A DNA stretch of 64,000 nucleotides from an uncultured Bacteroidales bacterium (GCA_900542355.1 UQNE01000002.1:1-64000), one strand, 5' to 3'. Shown: positions 1-7,393, counted from the stretch's first letter. Notes: a model not told the origin generated them from the sequence alone. Program-made: numbers and translations.

Positions 1-186
1 TGCATAATGATGAATGCATAATGAGTACTTCAATGCATAATGATGAATGCATAATTATATGTTTAATTATATGGCAATTATATGTTCTTTTTGTTCCTTC
101 TTTGCAAACATCCCCTCCTTTGGAGGGGCTTGGGGAGGTCTGTCTCTTGGGGAGGTCTGTCTCTTGGGGAGGTCTGTCTATAAAAA
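1..186. repeat. compound spacer repeat, copy 1
   Basis: Non-coding, AT-rich start (TGCATAATGATGAATGCATAA) with AATTATATG palindromes, then a CCCCTCCTTTGGAGGGG palindrome joined to GGCTTGGGGAGGTC. A 17-bp unit beginning GGGGAGGTCTGTC is repeated in tandem almost three times at 132-179. The same modules recur at about 366-475, 3676-3830, 4039-4200, 4918-5050, 19060-19224 and 29640-29675. The frame that runs through it from 47 is open but looks like repeat, not protein. Confidence 0.7.
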
Positions 187-196
187 ACAACTACTT

Positions 197-364
197 ATGA
201 AACGAGATAATCAACTGTTGAGTCGTCGCAATCGATTGATATGCGAGATGTTTTTTTCGCTGCTGCGTGAGGGTATGCCGGCTATGCGTGCTTATGCCGC
301 CACCGGCAATGCTTTCTTCCTCTCCGAAGCCCAAGTGCGGCGAATCGTGTCAGCCAACGCATAG
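197..364 (+). CDS. small HTH-like phage-type protein (55 aa)
   Basis: Small basic protein of unknown function. The C-terminal segment FFLSEAQVRRIV looks like a recognition helix of the kind seen in small phage or transposon helix-turn-helix proteins of Bacteroidales; this is a resemblance recalled by eye, not a search result. The ATG at 197 is preferred over the upstream in-frame start at 47, because the upstream part is repeat sequence. The stop lies at the edge of the next repeat block. It is separated from the other phage-like small genes (3367 onward) by the restriction-modification locus and is flanked by the same repeat, so it probably belongs to the same gene set. Confidence 0.45.
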   Translation: MKRDNQLLSRRNRLICEMFFSLLREGMPAMRAYAATGNAFFLSEAQVRRIVSANA

Positions 365-365
365 C

Positions 366-475
366 GCAATGCAGAATGCATAATTAAGAATGCACAATTA
401 AGAATGCACAATTGACCTCCCCAAGCCCCTCCAAAGGAGGGAGTGTTGCACAGTGGGGCATAAGGAAACAAATTA
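366..475. repeat. compound spacer repeat, copy 2
   Basis: Contains GAATGCATAATTAAGAATG, a second AAGAATGCACAATTGACC, then CCTCCCCAAGCCCCTCCAAA with a following GGAGGG, and ends with GGGGCATAAGGAAACA. The last module recurs at 4072-4091 (GAGGCATAAGGAAACATATA). It is the left border of the restriction-modification locus. Confidence 0.65.
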
Positions 476-515
476 GGTATGTAATTATGCTATGGTGCAT
501 TCGTCAGAAAAAGGA

Positions 516-547
516 TTTGCATAACTCATAAAAATTCACTACCTTTG
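516..547 (+). promoter_or_regulatory. Bacteroidota-type promoter of the methyltransferase
   Basis: TTTG at 516-519, 20 bp spacer, TACCTTTG at 540-547, an exact fit to the TTTG-N20-TAnnTTTG pattern. Transcription should start near 554, so the TTG at 545 inside the -7 box cannot be the start codon. Confidence 0.8.
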
Positions 548-571
548 CACTCGCAAATATGCGTACTTCTT

Positions 572-1885
572 GTGAAAAAATTTAAGTTCATAGACCTCTT
601 TTGTGGTATCGGCGGTTTTCATCAAGCCATGACCAACTTGGGCGGAGAGTGCGTCTTCGCATCTGATATAGACGCCGACTGCCGCAAGACCTATGCCCGG
701 AACTATCACCTGCAACCCGAGGGAGATATTACCCGCATTGACGCAAAAGACATCCCTGCACACGATGTGTTGTGCGCCGGTTTCCCCTGCCAATCTTTCT
801 CCAAAGCCGGCAAAAGATTGGGCTTTGCCGATGAAACCAAAGGTACTTTGTTTTTCGACATCGTGCGTATCTTGCAATACCACCAACCACGCTACGCACT
901 GTTGGAAAATGTCCGCAATCTCGCCTCGCACGACCACGGCAACACTTGGCAGGTGATACACGACACCTTGGTGCAAATCGGCTATAATGTCAGTCCGCAG
1001 CCTGTTATCTTCAGTCCGCACTACATCGGCATTCCGCAGCACCGTGAGCGCGTATTCATTATGTGTGTGCGCAAAGACCTCGGTACGCTGCCCGAGTTCT
1101 GTTTCAACGAGAACAATATCCCCGCTTGTCGCATCGAGGATATCCTCCTTGACGAAAAGGACATCCCTAACCTCAGCAAGTATCTGCTCAAACCCGAACA
1201 GATACAATGGATCAACCTATGGAACGACTTTATCCAAGGTATTCAATGCGATAAACTGCCCGGATTTCCCATTTGGGCAGACAGTCTCTGCGAATTGCAG
1301 GATAACCCGATGTTCAGCCAATGGGACAAACTACCCGGTTGGCAACGCAATTTTATCCTCAAGAACAACCAACTATGGCAGCAGAACAAAGCGTTTATTG
1401 CCGAGTGGCTCAACAAAGCCAAGCAATGCCCCTTGTTCTTCGGCGCAAAGGCAAAACTCGAATGGCAAGCAGGCGTGGACGATAAGCACCCCGACCTATG
1501 GCAGCATATTATGCAGATACGCCCATCGGGATTGCGGGTGAAACCAGGCACTTATTTCCCGGCACTCGTCGCCATTACACAGACTTCTATTGTGGGCAAG
1601 CGTAAGCGATTCCTTACACCACGAGAGTGCGCACGCTTGCAGAGTTTCCCCGACTCATTCCAATACGATGAAAAAGACGCACAAGCGTACAAACAATTCG
1701 GCAATAGTATCAATGTCGGGTTGGTGGAACTCTTTGCACGCTATATGTTCGGCGACCCCGACATACAACTACGCTACTCCCGTGCCGTGCAGTTCCCTCC
1801 GCAGCATACACCTAACAAAATCACACGACGGCAGAAAACAACCGCATACAACTACCCCACATTATTCCCCGTGGCAGGGTTCTGA
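572..1885 (+). CDS. DNA (cytosine-5) methyltransferase of a type II RM system
   Basis: Transfers a methyl group from SAM to C5 of cytosine in the site cut by the neighbouring endonuclease. With the GTG at 572 the protein is 437 aa. Visible family motifs in order are FIDLFCGIGG (motif I, residues 7-16), PCQSFSKAG with catalytic Cys73 (motif IV, 72-80), ENV (VI, about 112), QHRER (VIII, about 156) and a C-terminal NSINVGLVE (X). The stretch between VIII and the C-terminal motifs is the target recognition domain and shows no match I can name. The N-terminal half resembles M.HhaI-type enzymes. It is the first gene of an M-C-R locus and has its own promoter and terminator. The target sequence cannot be read from the protein. 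Confidence 0.93.
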   Translation: MKKFKFIDLFCGIGGFHQAMTNLGGECVFASDIDADCRKTYARNYHLQPEGDITRIDAKDIPAHDVLCAGFPCQSFSKAGKRLGFADETKGTLFFDIVRILQYHQPRYALLENVRNLASHDHGNTWQVIHDTLVQIGYNVSPQPVIFSPHYIGIPQHRERVFIMCVRKDLGTLPEFCFNENNIPACRIEDILLDEKDIPNLSKYLLKPEQIQWINLWNDFIQGIQCDKLPGFPIWADSLCELQDNPMFSQWDKLPGWQRNFILKNNQLWQQNKAFIAEWLNKAKQCPLFFGAKAKLEWQAGVDDKHPDLWQHIMQIRPSGLRVKPGTYFPALVAITQTSIVGKRKRFLTPRECARLQSFPDSFQYDEKDAQAYKQFGNSINVGLVELFARYMFGDPDIQLRYSRAVQFPPQHTPNKITRRQKTTAYNYPTLFPVAGF

Positions 1886-1910
1886 AGCATCGCAAAAGCG
1901 GTGCTTTTTT
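1886..1910 (+). terminator. intrinsic terminator after the methyltransferase
   Basis: Eight-bp stem (AGCATCGC / GCGGTGCT, one G-T pair), AAAA loop and a run of six T. It starts right after the TGA stop. It separates the methyltransferase transcript from the controller-endonuclease pair. Confidence 0.85.
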
Positions 1911-1938
1911 ATTATAAGGACACTTATTGTTGGTTAAT

Positions 1939-2148
1939 ATGGAAGATAGAGAACAACTCAAACAATTAGGCAATCGCCTCAAGAATAAACGCGAGCAACT
2001 CCAACTCACGCAAGAGGAGTTTGCCGCGAAGTGCGGATTCACCAAAAACTATATCGGTATGTTGGAGCGAGGAGAACGAAATCCGTCATACCTCACCTTG
2101 CTGCAAATTGCACAGAACCTTAAAGTCGCACTCAAAGACCTATTATAA
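1939..2148 (+). CDS. XRE-family controller (C) protein of the RM system
   Basis: A 69-aa lambda-repressor-like helix-turn-helix protein. It reads KNKREQLQLTQEEFAAKCGF then KNYIGMLERGERNPSYLTLL, the normal XRE signature over residues 14-60. Position directly before the endonuclease (20-nt gap) is that of C proteins, which delay and then autoactivate endonuclease expression in type II systems. ATG at 1939 is chosen over TTG at 1927. Its promoter must lie in the 28 bp between the terminator and the start; I do not see a clear C-box palindrome there, so autoregulation is inferred from family and position only. Confidence 0.88.
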   Translation: MEDREQLKQLGNRLKNKREQLQLTQEEFAAKCGFTKNYIGMLERGERNPSYLTLLQIAQNLKVALKDLL

Positions 2149-2167
2149 ACGATAAACTCATATATGT

Positions 2168-3043
2168 ATGCTACACCCTAATACCCTCAACGAAATTCAA
2201 CACAATAGCAATACCGGCGTGGAATACGAGATAGCCCTGTTCTACACTTTGCTCAAAAACACCTGCGAAAAAACGGCTGTACTCAATGCCATCCGCCTTC
2301 GCCATGATGCTGACAATATTATGCAGATCATCGGGCAAACCGACATCTCTGGTATAGAACAAGCATTGGCGGCACAACAACGGTCTTATTCCGATTGCTC
2401 CTTTGAAACCCAAAACGACCAAGTCGGTCCTGCGGATATTGTTCTCTACCTTACCGGCGGGCAGCAACTCGGTTTGTCGGTCAAGTATGCCAACACTTGC
2501 ACACTCAATGTAACGGGTATGCGGTTCATTACCAAACAGCAAAAAGACCAATTGCAAAAGCAACTCAAAGCATATACCACACGCTATATCCAAGAGATGC
2601 AACAATGCTATGGCAATGCTACCAACTGGTTCCGTAAGCGCAAACTAAGTAAAACAAATGATGACTTTATCGACCTTATCCGTGATGCCGTCATTGCTAA
2701 TTGGAACAACATACCCGACAAAGTGCAACTCCTGCAAAGTCTCTATCACGCCGATTCGCCTATTCCTTATTGGGTGGTGGAGTACATGCGTACCGGCATT
2801 CGCCTCAATACAGTTCCGACTACCATTGCCGCAGACCAAGCGCAACGGGTAACTCTCCAAAAATACCAAACATCCTTCATCGCTTTTTATCTCGATGCTC
2901 AGCGTATCGGGCACATGCAAGTGAAATTCAACAACGGATTTATCGAACGCTGTAAGAAAGCAAAACCCGATTTTACAGTCGATGGCATACCTATGGCGTA
3001 TGGCAAACCCTTCTCTTCGTGGAACTTCAGCACAGAAAGATAA
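2168..3043 (+). CDS. probable type II restriction endonuclease
   Basis: A 291-aa protein with no transmembrane segment, placed after a methyltransferase and a controller gene. PADIVLYLTGGQQLGLSVKY (about 92-111) fits a PD-(D/E)xK type core: an Asp, then beta strands and S-x-K. The following residues (N-rich, then G-M-R-F) recall the RE_HaeIII family, but this is a resemblance by eye. It presumably cuts the site methylated by the upstream enzyme. The end of the gene is odd: the +1 frame stays open for about 39 more codons to a stop near 3160, so a C-terminal frameshift truncation is possible. Confidence 0.75.
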   Translation: MLHPNTLNEIQHNSNTGVEYEIALFYTLLKNTCEKTAVLNAIRLRHDADNIMQIIGQTDISGIEQALAAQQRSYSDCSFETQNDQVGPADIVLYLTGGQQLGLSVKYANTCTLNVTGMRFITKQQKDQLQKQLKAYTTRYIQEMQQCYGNATNWFRKRKLSKTNDDFIDLIRDAVIANWNNIPDKVQLLQSLYHADSPIPYWVVEYMRTGIRLNTVPTTIAADQAQRVTLQKYQTSFIAFYLDAQRIGHMQVKFNNGFIERCKKAKPDFTVDGIPMAYGKPFSSWNFSTER

Positions 3044-3124
3044 AACCGTTCAGACCTTTGTAGCGGAATGGCGCGATAGTTACAAATCGCTGCACAACTA
3101 TCTCCTAAACAATACTACCTTTGC

Positions 3125-3157
3125 ACCGTCTTTCGTAAGAGAGGCGGTGATTTTTTT
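3125..3157 (+). terminator. terminator of the RM locus
   Basis: Ten-bp stem ACCGTCTTTC / GAGAGGCGGT with two G-T pairs, GTAA loop and seven T at 3151-3157. It lies about 80 nt beyond the endonuclease stop. A TACCTTTG at 3116-3123 touches it but has no matching -33 box. Confidence 0.7.
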
Positions 3158-3160
3158 GTA

Positions 3161-3325
3161 ATGCACAATGCATAATTAAGAATGTATAATGGGTTGTGGT
3201 GATATTTATTCTATATCCTCATAGTAACTATTGCGCACTATGCGCAACGGGGGCGGCGTTTTTGGTGTATCTTTGCAGCGTAATTCAAATGCAATGCATA
3301 ATGTATAATGTATAATGCATAATGA
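3161..3325. repeat. spacer repeat fragments before the 102-aa gene
   Basis: Two fragments of the TGCATAATGTATAATG repeat (about 3161-3190 and 3291-3325) flank a unique stretch containing an imperfect TTGCGCACTATGCGCAA palindrome at 3231-3247. Confidence 0.55.
3268..3275 (+). promoter_or_regulatory. -7 promoter element
   Basis: TATCTTTG, followed by a leader of about 85 nt before the 102-aa gene. The -33 box is not clear. Confidence 0.55.
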
Positions 3326-3366
3326 ATTACAAAAACCTTTATTCATTAACTAAAACCAACAAGAGT

Positions 3367-3675
3367 ATGGCAAAAGTAAGTTTTGAGTATCCTGTAAAGG
3401 ATGTGTGTGGCAAGATCGGTAAGGACAGCGCAGTGGGTTTCGCTCACCGCGGCAGTACCAAGTTCGCAGTGCGCTACGGTAAGCGCAGCACGATGCCCTC
3501 GGAGAGCGAGTTGGCACAGCGTGCTAAGTTCAAAAGCGTGGCATCGGCAACGCGCAAGCGTCTGAAAGATGCATCGAAAATGGCTGCCGACCAAGCCGCT
3601 TTCGCTGCGCAGAGCGCATACAAGACGCTCTACCGATATGTGTTCAACCAAGAGTGGAATGCGTACAATGCGTAA
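3367..3675 (+). CDS. basic phage-associated protein of unknown function (102 aa)
   Basis: I do not recognise a named domain. The protein is strongly basic, with a predicted beta-rich N-terminal half (KVSFEYPVKDVCGKIGK, FAVRYGKRSTMPS) and a helical C-terminal half rich in Ala, Lys and Gln. Proteins with an RYGKRS-then-AQRAKF pattern occur in Bacteroidales beside DUF5675 and other phage-like genes, from memory. The ATG at 3367 is preferred to the one at 3322: it starts MAKVSF, and the upstream codons run into repeat sequence. The last residues (NAYNA) are encoded at the junction with the following repeat. Possible roles are nucleic-acid binding or a phage structural part; neither is shown. Confidence 0.6.
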   Translation: MAKVSFEYPVKDVCGKIGKDSAVGFAHRGSTKFAVRYGKRSTMPSESELAQRAKFKSVASATRKRLKDASKMAADQAAFAAQSAYKTLYRYVFNQEWNAYNA

Positions 3676-3830
3676 TTCAATGCGTAATGATGAATGCATA
3701 ATGCATAATTGACCTCCCCAAGCCCCTCTATATGAGGGGATGTGCGGGGTAGGGACTATGAAACATATAATTATCGTAGAATTACTCATCCATTATATAG
3801 TTAATTATATGGCAATTATATGTTTTTGGA
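3676..3830. repeat. compound spacer repeat, copy 3
   Basis: Near-complete copy: AATGCATAATGCATAATTG, CCTCCCCAAGCCCCTC, GGGGATGTGCGGGGTAGGGA, CTATGAAACATATAATTATC, then TTAATTATATGGCAATTATA. The same order is seen in copies 4 and 5. Confidence 0.7.
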
Positions 3831-3851
3831 ACACCCAATTATGAATTGACG

Positions 3852-4037
3852 ATGAAGCGGATTGAATTGTGGTTGGCGGTGTTGGCTGTGGTATTCGGTT
3901 TGGGACTGATTGCCACAGCCCTTTTTCTACCGCCTGCCGGGTATATCGACCCTACCGTACTGACCGCCTACGGCGAGACTCTCACCTTTGCCGGTGCCCT
4001 CATCGGCGTGGATTATCACTACAGAAAACGACGCTAA
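3852..4037 (+). CDS. holin-like small membrane protein (61 aa)
   Basis: Two hydrophobic segments: about residues 6-28 (a strong membrane span) and about 36-55 (weaker, with TFAGALIGVDY), followed by a basic C-terminus HYRKRR. Size, two spans and basic tail fit a class II or III type holin or another small phage inner-membrane protein. It is followed by DUF5675 and a spanin-like lipoprotein, which supports a lysis role, but no sequence family is identified. ATG at 3852 is chosen over TTG at 3846. Confidence 0.55.
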   Translation: MKRIELWLAVLAVVFGLGLIATALFLPPAGYIDPTVLTAYGETLTFAGALIGVDYHYRKRR

Positions 4038-4038
4038 G

Positions 4039-4200
4039 CCCCGACCTCCTCAATCCCCTCCATAGGGGGCAGAGTGAGGCATAAGGAAACATATAATTAC
4101 CATGAATTACTCATTAATTATATGATAATTACACTTGCTTAAAATTCGTCTGCCCCATGTAAGTATTCCTATTATATGGTTAATTACATGTTCTTAAAAT
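4039..4200. repeat. compound spacer repeat, copy 4
   Basis: Has CCTCCTCAATCCCCTCCATA followed by GGGGGCAGAG, then GGCATAAGGAAACATATAAT, TACCATGAATTACTCATTAA, and a second arm TTATATGGTTAATTACATGT. It spans the gap between the holin-like gene and DUF5675. Confidence 0.65.
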
Positions 4201-4210
4201 ATACATTAGT

Positions 4211-4681
4211 ATGAAACTGACATTAGTTCGTGGCTCGGTCCAGGGCGAGGCTCTGCCGGGCAAGTTATATATCGATGGTCGTCTATGGTGTCTGACCTTA
4301 GAGCGTAGCGGGGTAGAGATACTCGCGCTATGGTACACGGTGAGCGTAACCGCCTCTCCTCGTTTCAAACGCCTGCTGCCGGTGGTGAACAGTGTGCCGG
4401 GGCGGTCGGGCATACGCTTCCATGTAGGCACCAAACCCCGCCACTCGTCGGGATGTATCCTCGTGCCTACACGCGAGGAGGAAGACCGACTGACCGAACT
4501 CTTACTACAAACCCAACAGCAACATGAAACGATCTATCTGGAAATCATTGACCCTAAGCCTGCTGCTCCTCTGTATGATGTGGCTTGTCCTGCTCACGAG
4601 CGGATGCAGTATATCGAGAACCGGCGTATTGCCGATCGCTACCGCCGACAGCACCCGGACGAGTTCGGCGAGAAGCGATAG
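4211..4681 (+). CDS. DUF5675 family protein (phage lysis-associated)
   Basis: A 156-aa protein matching the DUF5675 pattern seen in Bacteroidota phages and prophages: an N-terminal strand with GKLYIDGRLWCLTLE (about 17-31), LPVVNSVPG (about 55-63), IRFHVGTKP and SSGCILVP (about 68-87). The conserved His and Cys near GIRFH and SGC suggest a metal or catalytic site, but the biochemical activity is unknown. It is often found where an endolysin would be. Its last 158 nt overlap the next gene in another frame, and residues after about 105 look less constrained than the first 100. Confidence 0.8.
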   Translation: MKLTLVRGSVQGEALPGKLYIDGRLWCLTLERSGVEILALWYTVSVTASPRFKRLLPVVNSVPGRSGIRFHVGTKPRHSSGCILVPTREEEDRLTELLLQTQQQHETIYLEIIDPKPAAPLYDVACPAHERMQYIENRRIADRYRRQHPDEFGEKR

Positions 4682-4940
4682 CGTGTATCGGATAGACAGT
4701 ATCTATATACACGAGTATAGTAGCGGCGATACGGTGTATGTGGATAGGTATCGCGACCGTATCCGCTATCGCACGCTCCATACCTGTGATACCGTCTATC
4801 AGACCCGCGAGCAGATACGCACCCTGCCGCCCGAGCGATACACCCCGCGAGCGGTAAAGATATTGGCGTATATAGGCGGTATCGCCCTGCTACTGCTTGT
4901 AATTCGATGCGTAATACAATGCATAATGAAGAATGTATAA
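4524..4940 (+). CDS. spanin-like lipoprotein with C-terminal membrane span (138 aa)
   Basis: The N-terminus is a signal sequence ending LLTSGC, giving a lipid-anchored Cys28 by lipoprotein processing. The middle (about 45-105) is hydrophilic, rich in Asp, Arg, Tyr and Ser, and predicted beta-strand or extended. A single membrane span (about 110-132, ILAYIGGIALLLLVIRCVI) is close to the C-terminus. A lipid anchor at one end and a transmembrane span at the other is the layout of unimolecular spanins such as T1 gp11 (about 130 aa), which join outer and inner membranes. The gene overlaps DUF5675 by 158 nt. The last codons (QCIMKNV) and the stop come from the following repeat. Confidence 0.55.
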   Translation: MKRSIWKSLTLSLLLLCMMWLVLLTSGCSISRTGVLPIATADSTRTSSARSDSVYRIDSIYIHEYSSGDTVYVDRYRDRIRYRTLHTCDTVYQTREQIRTLPPERYTPRAVKILAYIGGIALLLLVIRCVIQCIMKNV

Positions 4941-5050
4941 TGCATAATGCATAATTGACCTCCCCAAGCCCCTCCGGAGGAGGGGATGTCGCTGGGTGGG
5001 GACTATGAAACATATAATCATCATATAATTAGACATATAATTTTTGGGGA
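4918..5050. repeat. compound spacer repeat, copy 5
   Basis: Starts inside the end of the spanin-like gene (AATGCATAATGAAGAATG), then GCATAATGCATAATTGACC, CCTCCCCAAGCCCCTCCGGA, GGGGATGTCGCTGGGTGGGG, CTATGAAACATATAATCATC. It ends the repeat-separated gene set. Confidence 0.65.
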
Positions 5051-5178
5051 ACTATATACTTGTTGGCAGTAAATCCGACATATCCCTATACGATAACTAA
5101 CCATTATAGGTTAAGTACTCCCCCTATAAAACAAGTATGATCTAAACAATCATAATGTAAAACAAATACGATATATAT

Positions 5179-5212
5179 CACAAGCGGTTGCCCGTAAGAG
5201 CAACCGCTTGTG
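5179..5212. terminator. perfect 13-bp hairpin
   Basis: CACAAGCGGTTGC / GCAACCGCTTGTG with an 8-nt loop; A-T pairs extend the stem outward. There is no T-run on either side, so it may be a terminator for either strand or a structured boundary. The rest of the 4941-5383 gap holds spacer repeat copy 5 and a smaller GGTATC/GATACC hairpin near 5326; I see no gene there. Confidence 0.5.
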
Positions 5213-5383
5213 GTATATCAAAAAAGTCTCTTTGGTAAGACAAGCAGAGAGTGTAGAAACAGCGTGTACAGAATGTAAGCGGCCTAAGAAATCATCCGCT
5301 GCATAGTTACATAGCAAAGCATTTAGGTATCACAACAGATACCCCCGTAACCGCTAACGCTGCAGCACCTCTTATCTATATCC

Positions 5384-5764
5384 TTATTTGCTGATGAGTG
5401 CCTCGTAGGCCGCAGCGTCGAGCAAGTCGTCGAGTTCGGCTGCGTCTTTGATAGCAATCTTAATCATCCAACCTTCGCCGTAAGGGTCGTTGTTGACCAA
5501 TTCGGGTTGGTCGTTGAGCGTCTCATTAAACTCCAATACCTCACCGGTAACGGGGATATTGAGGTCAGAAACGGTCTTTACAGCCTCTACCGAACCGAAA
5601 GTCTCGCCTTTGGCTACGGTCTCACCTACGGTGTTTACATCTACAAAGACGATCTCACCAAGTTCCGACTGTGCGTAGTCTGTGATTCCGACATAGGCTT
5701 CATTGCCTTCTACACGAATCCACTCATGGTCGCTCGTGTAGCGCAGATTAGTTGGGATATTCAT
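5384..5764 (-). CDS. gcvH: glycine cleavage system H protein
   Basis: Lipoyl carrier of the glycine cleavage complex; it shuttles the aminomethyl group from the P protein to the T protein. The 126-aa length is normal. The lipoylation site lies in GSVEAVKTVSD (about residues 54-64), with the modified Lys in VEAVK. It starts YTSDHEW near residue 9, as H proteins do. It follows gldJ by 27 bp on the same strand and probably shares its transcript. The P and T protein genes are not in the window. Confidence 0.97.
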   Translation of the reverse strand: MNIPTNLRYTSDHEWIRVEGNEAYVGITDYAQSELGEIVFVDVNTVGETVAKGETFGSVEAVKTVSDLNIPVTGEVLEFNETLNDQPELVNNDPYGEGWMIKIAIKDAAELDDLLDAAAYEALISK

Positions 5765-5791
5765 ATCTGATTAGAATTAAAGATTATTCCT

Positions 5792-7393
5792 TTATTTGCG
5801 TGTATCAGTACTCGGTATTTGGTCGCCAAGTGTGGACATTGCACAGCGGAAACCAATCTTGCTGGAACTCTTGTCTTGGTCTAAGTAACGACGGGTAGAG
5901 GGGTTGAGCCAATAGATACGGTCAGCCCACGAACCACCCTTATATACGCGCGTGTTCTTTGTGATTCTCGGTGCGAGTATATCGGTCGGGTCGGTCTTCA
6001 CCTCGGTGAGGTTAGCCACAGCCACGGTATCCAGCGGGTAGTCGGTATCGATGAGCGAAGCGAAGTCACCGTCTCGTACATCACGGCGGTCATCTGTGCC
6101 ACGATAGGTAACTCGGATGCAACCGGTAGAGTCGATCTGATATGCGCCGTCCTCGCTTAGTATGGGGGTGGTGTAGATATTACCACGGAAAGAGTTGTAC
6201 TCTGACAGTTCTTGGTAACTGGTCTCACGATAGACATCGAGCACCCATTCGTTGACATTACCTGCCATGTTGTAGAGTCCGAAATCGTTCGGTGCATACG
6301 CATCTACAGGTGCGGTGATCACATAGTGGTCGTTCAGAGCACCGCTCACACCCATCATATCGCCTCGTCCACGAACAAAGTTAGCCTGCAACTGACCTGC
6401 GTTTTTCTTACTCAAGTCGCGTGGGTGATAGCCTGACCACGGATAAATTTTACCCTCTATGGTCAGTCCGTCTTCGCCTGCGATAGGCGCATAAGCCGCG
6501 AACTCCCACTCAGCCTCGGTAGGCAGACGGTAACCTGTAACGAAGATACCGTCCGCACGGTTCACCTTACGCTCTACACCATACGAGTCGTACATCGGCT
6601 TCTTACCAAAATCGGGGTTGTAGGTATCGTCGAGAAGGTATTTCTCGGTGTTGAAGACAAACTTATCACGGATATACTCGTATGAGGGGCGATACATAGT
6701 AATGGTCTCCTCGGGGTCTTCGGGGCTGACCTCCTCGTATGAATCCATCTCGTATCCGGTAGCGGTTTCCCATTCGTCTTTGTATGCCTCGTCGTCGGTC
6801 GGCTGCAAGTCAGCAAACGGCGGTACTACGATAGCACCTGCTTTAACAAGCGCCATCTCGTTGACACGATCGGTACGCCATTGGCAGTATGCCATAGCCT
6901 GCTCCCATGTGACACCTACTACGGGGTAGAACGAGAATGCGGGGTGCTTAAAATAGTTGTCCTCGTAGGGGTCGTTGTACGCCAAGTCCTCACGCCATAC
7001 GGTGTGGTCGGGGCGTGCCTTGTCCACCAACTCGGGAGCGGTCGCCCCAAACACGATCTCCAGCCAATGGAGATACTCGTTCCAGTTGAGGTTGGTTACC
7101 TCGTACTTATCCATATAGAAAGAACTTACGGTAAGCGACCGAGAAGCATTGTTGCGCGGAGCGGTGATAAACTCGTCCTTCTCACCGATAGTAAAGGTAC
7201 CACCTTGGATAGGCACCATTCCTACGGGGTTTACATTGCCCACGCCCTCTTTTGCCTCAAAATTGGTGGTCTCTACATCATAGTAGTTCCAACCCGTGGT
7301 GTTGGAGACTTTTGTGTTCAATTCGCGCGAGTTGCAGCCACTCAACGCTACGACCAAAACCAAAAACAGATACTTAGATACTTTGTTCATCAT
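5792..7393 (-). CDS. gldJ: GldJ-type lipoprotein (type IX secretion / gliding)
   Basis: A 533-aa lipoprotein: signal sequence with VVALSGC and lipidated Cys20. The rest is a formylglycine-generating-enzyme-like (SUMF1) fold, beginning MVPIQGGTFTIG (about 59-70), then FYMDKYEVTN, VGVTWEQAMAYCQW and YRLPTEAEWEFAA, and ending YKGGSWADR and GFRCAM. The catalytic cysteines of true formylglycine enzymes are not apparent, as in GldJ/GldK. The leading TGWNYYD segment after the lipid anchor and the order of blocks fit GldJ better than GldK/PorK, but the two are related. GldJ-like proteins stabilise the GldK-N ring of the type IX secretion system. The gene has its own promoter and is followed by gcvH. 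Confidence 0.82.
   Translation of the reverse strand: MMNKVSKYLFLVLVVALSGCNSRELNTKVSNTTGWNYYDVETTNFEAKEGVGNVNPVGMVPIQGGTFTIGEKDEFITAPRNNASRSLTVSSFYMDKYEVTNLNWNEYLHWLEIVFGATAPELVDKARPDHTVWREDLAYNDPYEDNYFKHPAFSFYPVVGVTWEQAMAYCQWRTDRVNEMALVKAGAIVVPPFADLQPTDDEAYKDEWETATGYEMDSYEEVSPEDPEETITMYRPSYEYIRDKFVFNTEKYLLDDTYNPDFGKKPMYDSYGVERKVNRADGIFVTGYRLPTEAEWEFAAYAPIAGEDGLTIEGKIYPWSGYHPRDLSKKNAGQLQANFVRGRGDMMGVSGALNDHYVITAPVDAYAPNDFGLYNMAGNVNEWVLDVYRETSYQELSEYNSFRGNIYTTPILSEDGAYQIDSTGCIRVTYRGTDDRRDVRDGDFASLIDTDYPLDTVAVANLTEVKTDPTDILAPRITKNTRVYKGGSWADRIYWLNPSTRRYLDQDKSSSKIGFRCAMSTLGDQIPSTDTRK

Noticed and set aside
539..1207. 222-codon minus-strand ORF opposite the methyltransferase
   Set aside because: It is a shadow of the methyltransferase frame, with no promoter or protein motif.
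3116..3123. TACCTTTG as a promoter for a small RNA ending at the hairpin beside it
   Set aside because: The -33 box is lacking and the hairpin begins 2 nt later, so no useful transcript would be made; better read as the RM terminator region.
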